From an uncultured bacterium (GTDB lineage Bacteria; Eisenbacteria; RBG-16-71-46; CAIMUX01): a stretch of 5,749 nucleotides of DNA. Below the pieces are notes generated by a model, which searched no databases, was not told the origin of the DNA, and was given only the letters and a program-made list of their open reading frames with translations. The stretch lies in assembly GCA_946886185.1 (NCBI GenBank), contig CAMPIC010000221.1:1-5749 (forward strand). Reading direction: 5' to 3'. Below, one piece after another: positions 1 through 5,749 of the stretch (its first letter is position 1; every line of letters begins with the position of its first letter). Position numbers and translations under genes: made by a program.

Positions 1-2133
1 GATCTCGACGAGCGCCGGCGGCGTGTTCAGCCAGCGACCTCCCGCAGCGAACGACAGAGCCTCGATCGGGAGCTCTGCGCCTCGACCGGACGCGACTTCG
101 GGTTGCAGCAGAGGCCGGACGGACTCGTAGAACCCCGCGGTGGGAAAGAGCGCATATCGCAGCTGGTACCGTGAGGTCTGCTCCTCGTCCATCGCCAGGT
201 TATACAGGGATGCCTGAAGTGTCAGCTCGGAGACGCCATCCTGTTTCCACACCACGCCGACCGGATTGATGACGTCGATTCCGCTCGCGTCCCGTAGCAT
301 GATCTGGATGTCGCCGAGTTGCAAAACGGATCGAGGCGGATCGACTTCGATCGCTCCCATGGACGCGCCTACCGTGACATCTCCGTCGTCGAAGCGCAAC
401 TGGCCGGAATACTCTCCGGACGGGAGCCGGCCCATGATGTCGAACGTCAATGCAACCTGACCGGGGGGAAGCTGGCGCGAGCTCACGAAGACATCGTCGA
501 ATCCGCGGAGCTCATGGGTGTCGAGGGTGCGACTCGCGAAGTTCCACGTGCCCGCGGCCACTTCGTCTCCTCGAGCATCCAGGATCGTCAGAGCGACGGA
601 AAGCTCTGGCGGAACCTGGTCCTGCGACGGAAGCACGAGAGCGCAGGTGATGGTCGAAACCGGATCGTTGCCGATCTCGCCGACTTGATAGCTCGTCCGC
701 TCGACGAAGTGGGGAATGGCGTTCTCCCACCACTGTGGTTCTCGTTCGGCCCGTCGTTCGGAGGCGGCGATCTCGTCTCGGATCGTCTCGAACTGAAGCA
801 GAGAGCTTCTCAACGGCGCCTCGATTTGCTCGAACTCGCCATCCATTCGCACCCTGCTGGGCAACCGTTCGGCGGAGCCGCGACCATACACCGCGAAGGT
901 CTTCACCTGCTGTTCCTTGCCACGCCCGGTGAAGGCGATGGTAACGGTCGGCGACGACAACGGTGCCATCGGGATGTATGACAATGCCGGATACCTCATC
1001 GTGTCCAGATCGCTCGTACCTCCGACATCGTAGGTGACCTGATCGGGCATCGCGCTCGCCCACACTAGCTCGCGCGCAAGTGGGCCCGTCCACCCGCGCC
1101 GGTCAGCAACGTCCGGAATGCCGAACTTGATCTCGGTCCGCATGAGCCGCGCTCGATATCCCGCGATCCCGCCCACGTCGGTCAGGTATTGAGACGTCAT
1201 CAAGTCGAGTAGGTCATCGCCGTACGGCTCGCACAGCCAACGCGGATCCCGGAGAACAACGAGATCCGCACGGGTGAGCCCAGCGAGGGACTGAAGCTCG
1301 GGCATATTCGTGAACCAGGTTTCAAGCAGATCGACCCCCTGATCGAAGGAGCCGCCGGCCAGATGTCGATCGGAGCCGGAGTCGAACTGCAGCATGCCGA
1401 GATAGAGCCATGTCCAGGGGTTGAACGGACTGTGCCGAGACAAGATCTCCATCGCTTGGATGGAGGCCGGTGAGGCATCCATTTCTTCGGCGCGCGATTC
1501 ATAGTCCGCGAGTGCCCACGCCATGAGGAGCGACGCTCCCCAGCTCTGCCGCTCGTTGAGGAATGCGAGGAAGCTCAGCCCGGGTTCACTCGCGACGACG
1601 AACGGCGAGGTCGTGCTACGGATGTAGGCGTCGATCTCCCCAGCGATCGATGCCGCCGCAGGACGGTCCAGGATACGGAGTTTCAACCTCTGCTTGAGCT
1701 GGAACACGCTCGAAAGATAGAGCGCCTCGTCGTGCGCGTCCGCGAGCTGCCTCCGTTCCTCGACTGACCATGTGATGCCGCCCTCGAGCGCCGCCGCAAT
1801 GTCGGCGCGAACGTTCGCGAGCTCCTTCGCCGCTCCTTCCCAGTTCGCCGCTTGCGAGAGGCGGACCTTTGCCAGCTCCAGCCGCAGGTGCAATCGCAGT
1901 GCGAGACAGGGCGATGTGTCCTTCGAGCGGAGGCGGGACAGCTTGTGATCGAGCAGCGATCGAATGGGCTGCGCATATCCTTCGCAGTAGAAGTGCCACG
2001 GCAGCGGAGTGAGGAACGAGCCGGGTTTGAGATCCCGAATTTCGTCCTCGCGATCCTTCAGCGACCGCGATTCGGCCGGGCTCGAGCCTGAAGACGCGAC
2101 CGACAAGCAGATGAGTCCCAAACTAGTCAGCAT
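1..2133 (-). CDS. Probable exported GWxTD-domain-like protein (3' end beyond the window)
   Basis: An open frame of 711 codons runs from an ATG at 2131-2133 off the left edge without a stop; the C-terminus is missing. Residues 1-22 look like a signal peptide (hydrophobic LTSLGLICLSVASSG, then Ser/Pro/Glu). From ATG this peptide has no positive charge. In-frame upstream starts (GTG 2134-2136, TTG 2143-2145, TTG 2149-2151, GTG 2170-2172) would add the run LLLRRV, a better n-region, so the true start may lie up to 39 bases upstream. No start has a good Shine-Dalgarno. Residues about 60-290 are mainly helical, with a TPR-like stretch near 221-265 (SRHSPFNPWTWLYLGMLQF). Residues 299-365 align by eye with the GWxTD region of FCB-group proteins: RTEIKFG at 332-338, then RRGWTGP at 345-351, where GW is kept but the usual TD/RG is lost. 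Residues 432-470 are charged and helical; 490-711 are beta-rich. Function is unknown. The family assignment is by eye and moderate; that the gene is real is much surer. Confidence 0.72.
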   Translation of the reverse strand, partial: MLTSLGLICLSVASSGSSPAESRSLKDREDEIRDLKPGSFLTPLPWHFYCEGYAQPIRSLLDHKLSRLRSKDTSPCLALRLHLRLELAKVRLSQAANWEGAAKELANVRADIAAALEGGITWSVEERRQLADAHDEALYLSSVFQLKQRLKLRILDRPAAASIAGEIDAYIRSTTSPFVVASEPGLSFLAFLNERQSWGASLLMAWALADYESRAEEMDASPASIQAMEILSRHSPFNPWTWLYLGMLQFDSGSDRHLAGGSFDQGVDLLETWFTNMPELQSLAGLTRADLVVLRDPRWLCEPYGDDLLDLMTSQYLTDVGGIAGYRARLMRTEIKFGIPDVADRRGWTGPLARELVWASAMPDQVTYDVGGTSDLDTMRYPALSYIPMAPLSSPTVTIAFTGRGKEQQVKTFAVYGRGSAERLPSRVRMDGEFEQIEAPLRSSLLQFETIRDEIAASERRAEREPQWWENAIPHFVERTSYQVGEIGNDPVSTITCALVLPSQDQVPPELSVALTILDARGDEVAAGTWNFASRTLDTHELRGFDDVFVSSRQLPPGQVALTFDIMGRLPSGEYSGQLRFDDGDVTVGASMGAIEVDPPRSVLQLGDIQIMLRDASGIDVINPVGVVWKQDGVSELTLQASLYNLAMDEEQTSRYQLRYALFPTAGFYESVRPLLQPEVASGRGAELPIEALSFAAGGRWLNTPPALVEI

Positions 2134-2397
2134 CACGCGTCGCAAAAGCAACCCAACGACCCCATGCGACACCAAGATTGTAACGCCGGCCTCGACGGAC
2201 GAGGGAAGAACAAAGTGACTCTGCGATCGATTTGTCGCCGGACTGTCCTCTCCCGTATCGGATTGCGGACGCGCGAGCTCGTCACTGGCGCAGCAGACTC
2301 GACGATCAAATGTGCAATGCCGTAAGAGAAGGTCGATAGTTGAACTCGCTCACGGGAGCGGAATTTTGAAGCGGCTTTGGCGGAGATGGTCCGCGGA
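2134..2397. other. Intergenic region between the HDAC-like gene and the GWxTD-like gene
   Basis: This stretch of 264 bases has no convincing gene. It is somewhat less GC-rich than the flanking genes. It contains a TACAAT hexamer on the minus strand at 2177-2182, a small inverted repeat CCTCG-5 nt-CGAGG at 2190-2204 just upstream of that hexamer, and another small inverted repeat CGCTC-4 nt-GAGCG at 2347-2360. Neither hairpin is followed by a T-run on the minus strand, so I see no clear intrinsic terminator for the upstream gene. The gap suggests that the exported-protein gene is a separate transcription unit from ileS and the HDAC-like gene. Confidence 0.5.
2177..2182 (-). promoter_or_regulatory. 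Possible -10 promoter element (TACAAT)
   Basis: Read on the minus strand this is TACAAT, five of six matches to TATAAT, in an otherwise GC-rich context. It lies 43 bases upstream of the ATG at 2131-2133, which would put a transcription start near 2170 and give a leader of roughly 20-40 bases. No good -35 hexamer sits at the usual 16-18 base spacing; a TTGTTC lies 25 bases upstream, which is too far. A start near 2170 would also argue against the GTG at 2170-2172, unless the message is leaderless. This is a weak call. Confidence 0.2.
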
Positions 2398-3558
2398 TCA
2401 GACGCGCAGGCTAGACCAGAACGGGGAGAGGGCGGCGCGGGCGTTCGCGACGACGGCGTGAGCGCTGCGTGATGGAGAGCCGAATTCGTGGCGATCCGAA
2501 TCATCCGAGGATTGTCCGAGCAAGTCATCCGAGGAGTGCCTGACCGCATCGGACGCGGCGCCCGCCGTCATCTGCCCGTCGAATGACGAGCCTGCGCGCA
2601 CCATCGACTCGATCGAAGCACGCACGCCGGCGATCAAGCCCGCCGGGTCGTACCCTCCTTCCAGTGTCATCACGATTCGTCCGGGGCAATGCCGCTCCGA
2701 CCAGGAGACGAACAGTCCGAAGAGCTTGCGGAATCCAGCCTCGGTCAGGCGCATCGGCCCGATGGGATCGAACTGCCACGTGTCGAAGCCGGCGGAGACC
2801 AGAACCAGGTCGGGGGAGTACTCGTCCACGATCGGCGCGACGATCTGCTCGTAGGCATACAGATAGTCGGCGTCGCCCAGGCCCGGAGGCATGGGCAGGT
2901 TGATGGTGTGTCCCGCACCGGCTCCGGTGCCGACTTCGGTGAACCAACCGGTCCCCGGATAGAAGGGATACGCATGGCTCGACACGAAGAGGACGTCGCT
3001 ACGTCCGTAGAACGCGTGCTGCGTGCCGTTGCCGTGATGCACGTCGGGATCGAGCACCAGGACACGCGAGCAACCGAGGTTCCGCACCGCGTGCTCGGCC
3101 GCGATCGCGATGTTGTTGAAGAGACAAAAGCCCATCGCCGCGTTGGCTTCCGCATGGTGGCCGGGCGGACGAACCAAGGCGAATGCCCCGCGCGCATCTC
3201 GACCCACGACGGCTTCGGCCGCGCCCAGCGCCGCACCCGCGGCGGCCACGGCGACTTCATAGGACCGAGCACTCGTCGACGTATCCGGATCTAGCACGAC
3301 GCGCGGCTTTCCCGCGGTATCCGACACCGTGCGCACATAGTCGCGCGCGTGGACTCGTTCGATCTGGGCAGATGTAGCTTCCCGAGGCTCCCGAACCACG
3401 CAACCGGGAAGAGGCCGCGCGTCGAGATCGGCGTAGATCGCGCGCAGTCGTCCAGGATTCTCCGGATGACCCGGCCCCATGTCGTGCTCGAGGAATCGCT
3501 CGTCTCGCAGGATCCAGACCGGCTTGTTCGTGCCGAGAGAAGCTGGATCAGCGGTCAT
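2398..3558 (-). CDS. Histone deacetylase family protein (zinc-dependent deacylase, Hdac/AcuC/AphA superfamily)
   Basis: A complete 386-residue protein, the usual length for bacterial members. The family hydrolyses acetyl-lysine, acetylpolyamines or other amides with a Zn ion in the cytoplasm; the substrate cannot be read from the sequence. Counting from a TTG codon one position upstream (387-residue numbering), I see HPENPGR at 32-38; RPPGHHAE at 131-138 with the catalytic pair His135-His136; GFCLFNNIAIAA at 144-155; DPDVHHGNGTQ at 171-181 with presumed Zn ligands Asp173 and His175; SAGFD at 256-260 with the third ligand Asp260; and EGGYDP at 301-306 with transition-state Tyr304. All key residues are present. 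The residue between Asp171 and Asp173 is Pro, where Trp, Ile or Leu is usual. A Ser/Asp-rich linker (about 334-365) precedes the SPFWSSL tail. I prefer ATG 3556-3558, with GAGG eight bases upstream, over TTG 3559-3561. The start lies 22 bases after the ileS stop, so co-transcription is likely. There is no signal peptide or membrane segment. Confidence 0.95.
   Translation of the reverse strand: MTADPASLGTNKPVWILRDERFLEHDMGPGHPENPGRLRAIYADLDARPLPGCVVREPREATSAQIERVHARDYVRTVSDTAGKPRVVLDPDTSTSARSYEVAVAAAGAALGAAEAVVGRDARGAFALVRPPGHHAEANAAMGFCLFNNIAIAAEHAVRNLGCSRVLVLDPDVHHGNGTQHAFYGRSDVLFVSSHAYPFYPGTGWFTEVGTGAGAGHTINLPMPPGLGDADYLYAYEQIVAPIVDEYSPDLVLVSAGFDTWQFDPIGPMRLTEAGFRKLFGLFVSWSERHCPGRIVMTLEGGYDPAGLIAGVRASIESMVRAGSSFDGQMTAGAASDAVRHSSDDLLGQSSDDSDRHEFGSPSRSAHAVVANARAALSPFWSSLRV
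2501..2535 (-). repeat. Short in-frame direct repeat in the HDAC-like gene
   Basis: The 11-base word tcatccgagga (plus strand) occurs at 2501-2511 and again at 2525-2535, offset by 24 bases, which is eight codons. In the protein this gives SSDDLLGQ followed by SSDDSDRH, an imperfect duplication of an eight-residue unit. It lies in the poorly conserved acidic linker between the catalytic domain and the C-terminal tail. Two copies only; it looks like a local slippage-type duplication, not a repeat family. Confidence 0.6.
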
Positions 3559-3566
3559 CAAACCAT

Positions 3567-3570
3567 CCTC
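3567..3570 (-). promoter_or_regulatory. Ribosome binding site of the HDAC-like gene
   Basis: On the minus strand this reads GAGG, a core Shine-Dalgarno match. It stands eight bases upstream of the ATG at 3556-3558 and five bases upstream of the in-frame TTG at 3559-3561. The spacing and codon type both favour the ATG. It lies in the short gap just after the ileS stop codon, which fits translation of the second gene from a shared message. Confidence 0.6.
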
Positions 3571-3580
3571 GCGAAGGCGA

Positions 3581-5749
3581 TCACCTTCCGCTCACTCGGG
3601 CCAAAGCCACGGTCAAAGTCTGTCCCTCGATCTCCTCGCGAGAGCTGCGCATGTCGGGCGGCGGCGCCTGGAGCGCGAGCTTGGACAACGTCTCCTGCTC
3701 GATCAGCGAGATCCACGAGGAAAACGCCTGCGAGAGCTCGGAAGGCGCGTCGACGTGCAGCTGGATCCGATCCTCCACCTCGAGTCCGCTATCTTTGCGC
3801 AGCCGTTGCACTCGGTTGATCAGCTCGCGCGAGAGCCCTTCGCTCAGCAGTTCCTCGGTCAGGTTGGTGTCGAGCGCGACCACGAGCGGTCCGGAGCTAT
3901 GGCACGCATGTGGGAAGCTCTCGCGAGCCTTGAGCTCGATCGTAAAGGCCTCCGCGCCGTACGACTCGCCCAGCACTTCGATCGTGCGTCCCGCGGTGAG
4001 TGCGAAGACCGCCTCTTCCGGAAGCGATGCCGCCGCTTGCTGGAACTCCTTCATCCGCGCGCCGAGCGTCTTCCCGAGCAGCTTGAAGTTGGGCTTTACC
4101 ACCCATTCCGCCATCTCGCTGAAGGGGAGGAACCGGACCTGCTTGACGTTCAGCTCCTCGCGCACGATGTCGAGGAAGCTCTGCAGCCGGCGCTCGTCAG
4201 CCGCATTCACCGTGCCCACGAACAGAGTCGCGAGCGGCTGCCGGTTCTTGACCTTGAGCTTCTCGCGCAGCTCTCGTCCCAGCTCCACGACCCGCCGCGT
4301 CAGATCCATCTCTTCCTGCAGCGCCAGCTCTTCATCCCGCAGAGGGCGCGCCTCCGGATACACATCGAGGTGCACCGAATCGCGCGCCGCGACCGGATGG
4401 CCGAGTCGCAGCTTTCCGTAGATCGTCTCGGTCAGGAACGGGATGAACGGCGCCGCCAGTTTGGAGAAGTCCGCCAGCACCACATAGAGCGTGGAATACG
4501 CCTGCACCTTGTCCTGATCGTTCTCCGACTTCCAGAAGCGCCGGCGAGAGCGGCGGATGTACCAGTTGGTCAGATCATCCAGGAACGAAAGGAGCGGAGG
4601 AACGGTCCTCGACAGCTCGTACGCTTCCATTTCGCGCTGGATGTTCGCTTTGAGCGACTCGAGCTTGATCGAGATCCAGCGATCGAGCACGTGCGCGCGC
4701 TCTTCCGTGTAGTCAGTACTCGGATCCCAGCCGTCGACAGAGGCGTAAGTCGCGAGGAAGCAGTACGCGTTCCAGAAGGGAAGAAGCACCTTGCGAGTCA
4801 TCTCCTTCATTCCGTCGCTGCTGAACTTGAGCTCCTCTCCGCGCACCGCGCCGCTCTGGAGCAGATAGATTCGGAGCGTGTCGGCGCCGTGCGATTCGAA
4901 TACTTCCTCCGGGCTCGGATAGTTCTTGAGCCGCTTCGACATCTTGCGACCGTCGTCCGCGAGCACGATCCCGTTCACGACCACGTTCTTGAACGCCGGT
5001 CCCTTGCCGAGAGCGGTCGAGAGCACGAGGAGGGTGTAGAACCATCCGCGCGTCTGGTCGAGTCCTTCGGCGATGAAGTCGGCGGGGAAGATCCGGTCCA
5101 GCTCCTCGTCGGTCATCTCGAACGGATAATGCTGCTGCGCATACGGCATCGACCCCGACTCGAACCAGCAGTCGAGCACTTCGGGAATCCGCCGCAGCGT
5201 GCGACCGGTCTTGGGCGACTGGATGACCAGATCGTCGATGAAGTGCTTGTGGAGATCGGGCACGGTCGCGCCGGTGAGCTGCTCCAGCTCCGCACGGCTG
5301 CCCACGCAGATCATTTCGCCCGTCTCGGAGTCGCGCCAGATCGGGATCGGGTTGCCCCAATAACGGTTCCGCGAGATCGGCCAGTCGCGCGCGTTCTCCA
5401 GCCACTTTCCGAAGCGTCCATTCTTGAGATGGCCGGGCACCCAGTGGATCTGCTGGTTGTTCGCGATCAGCTGATCCTTGATCGCCGTCACGCGCACGAA
5501 CCAGGTCGGGATCGCGCGATACATGAGCGGCGTGTCGGAGCGATAGCAGAACGGATAGCTGTGCGTGATCGTCTCGTGACGGAAAAGGACGCCCTTCTCC
5601 TTCAAGTAGCGCAGCACTTCCTTGTCGGAGTCTTTGAACCAGAGCCCCTGGAAGAGAGGTGCAGCCGCTGAGACCACGCCCTCGTCGTCGAGGTGGTCGA
5701 GCGGCTCGATCGCCGCCAGTTTGCCGGCATTGAAGTCGTCTTCACCGAA
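3581..5749 (-). CDS. ileS: Isoleucine--tRNA ligase, eukaryote-like type 2 (5' part beyond the window)
   Basis: The visible 722 residues are the C-terminal two thirds of a protein that is usually about 1050 residues. The enzyme charges tRNA-Ile with isoleucine in the cytoplasm and edits mischarged valine. In fragment numbering, FGEDDF at 1-6 is the end of the CP1 editing-domain motif with its conserved Asp. HSYPFCYRSDTPLMYR at 63-78, WLENARDWPISRNRYWG at 116-132, DCWFESGSMPYAQ at 193-205 and EGLDQTRGWFYTL at 228-240 are catalytic-core signatures. GRKMSKRLKNYPSP at 267-280 holds the ATP-binding loop as KMSKR, at bases 4931-4945. The anticodon-binding domain follows, with NWYIRRSRRRFW at 395-406 and KNRQPL at 501-506. 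The C-terminus lacks the Cys-rich zinc module of type 1 (E. coli-like) IleRS. KMSKR, DCWFESGSMPYAQ and the missing zinc module all point to type 2. The HIGH motif and most of CP1 are outside the window. No lspA follows; the next gene is HDAC-like. Confidence 0.97.
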   Translation of the reverse strand, partial: FGEDDFNAGKLAAIEPLDHLDDEGVVSAAAPLFQGLWFKDSDKEVLRYLKEKGVLFRHETITHSYPFCYRSDTPLMYRAIPTWFVRVTAIKDQLIANNQQIHWVPGHLKNGRFGKWLENARDWPISRNRYWGNPIPIWRDSETGEMICVGSRAELEQLTGATVPDLHKHFIDDLVIQSPKTGRTLRRIPEVLDCWFESGSMPYAQQHYPFEMTDEELDRIFPADFIAEGLDQTRGWFYTLLVLSTALGKGPAFKNVVVNGIVLADDGRKMSKRLKNYPSPEEVFESHGADTLRIYLLQSGAVRGEELKFSSDGMKEMTRKVLLPFWNAYCFLATYASVDGWDPSTDYTEERAHVLDRWISIKLESLKANIQREMEAYELSRTVPPLLSFLDDLTNWYIRRSRRRFWKSENDQDKVQAYSTLYVVLADFSKLAAPFIPFLTETIYGKLRLGHPVAARDSVHLDVYPEARPLRDEELALQEEMDLTRRVVELGRELREKLKVKNRQPLATLFVGTVNAADERRLQSFLDIVREELNVKQVRFLPFSEMAEWVVKPNFKLLGKTLGARMKEFQQAAASLPEEAVFALTAGRTIEVLGESYGAEAFTIELKARESFPHACHSSGPLVVALDTNLTEELLSEGLSRELINRVQRLRKDSGLEVEDRIQLHVDAPSELSQAFSSWISLIEQETLSKLALQAPPPDMRSSREEIEGQTLTVALARVSGR

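Noticed and set aside
319..981. A 220-codon plus-strand frame and overlapping frames near 512-1093
   Set aside because: They lie opposite or out of frame with the continuous 711-codon minus-strand frame that reads as a coherent exported protein. Their products are Arg-rich shadows.
2190..2204. Inverted repeat CCTCG-5 nt-CGAGG as an operator
   Set aside because: Five-base GC-rich inverted repeats are common by chance in this composition, and nothing else supports regulator binding.
2347..2360. Inverted repeat CGCTC-ACGG-GAGCG as a terminator for the ileS-HDAC transcript
   Set aside because: The stem is only five base pairs and no T-run follows on the minus strand. The AATTTT next to it lies on the plus-strand side, where there is no gene to terminate.
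2133..2549. A 138-codon minus-strand frame spanning the intergenic region
   Set aside because: It overlaps the 3' end of the HDAC-like gene by about 150 bases in another frame. The product is a low-complexity Arg/Ser/Pro-rich sequence with no recognisable motif, and it also overlaps the start of the next gene.
3479..5671. A 730-codon open frame on the plus strand, opposite ileS and the start of the HDAC-like gene
   Set aside because: Its codons are exactly aligned with the ileS codons on the other strand. Stops there need TTA, CTA or TCA in ileS, which are rare in GC-rich genes, and it ends exactly where ileS uses TCA (5669-5671). The product is rich in Arg, Leu and Glu and resembles no known protein, while the minus strand encodes a clear IleRS.

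Overview
The window holds three genes, all read from the minus strand. From right to left they are the 3' two thirds of an isoleucyl-tRNA synthetase gene (ileS), a complete histone-deacetylase-family (HDAC-like, AcuC/Hdac superfamily) gene, and the 5' part of a large gene for a probable exported protein with a GWxTD-like segment, which runs off the left edge. Nothing on the plus strand looks like a real gene. The long plus-strand reading frames are shadows caused by the GC-rich codon usage of the minus-strand genes.

The right half (3581-5749) is an IleRS of the eukaryote-like 'type 2' class. It has KMSKR rather than KMSKS and no C-terminal zinc cysteines. A short gap separates its stop codon from the HDAC-like gene, which carries a GAGG Shine-Dalgarno sequence, so the two are probably co-transcribed. 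The HDAC-like protein keeps the His-His pair, the Asp/His/Asp metal ligands and the GGY tyrosine, so it should be an active metal-dependent deacylase. About 264 bases without a convincing gene follow. The third gene then begins, and its N-terminus reads as a signal peptide, an alpha-helical TPR-like region, a GWxTD-like segment and a long beta-rich region.

The base composition is GC-rich (about 60% by eye). GWxTD proteins are known mainly from the FCB group (Bacteroidetes, Gemmatimonadetes, Eisenbacteria) and Acidobacteria. Together with a type 2 IleRS this suggests a GC-rich bacterium from one of those lineages, probably known from environmental genomes; this placement is inference. The window is mostly ordinary chromosomal housekeeping sequence. 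There is no sign of mobile elements, CRISPR arrays, RNA genes or a defence system. The parts most worth a second look are the divergent GWxTD-like protein and the ileS-deacetylase pairing.
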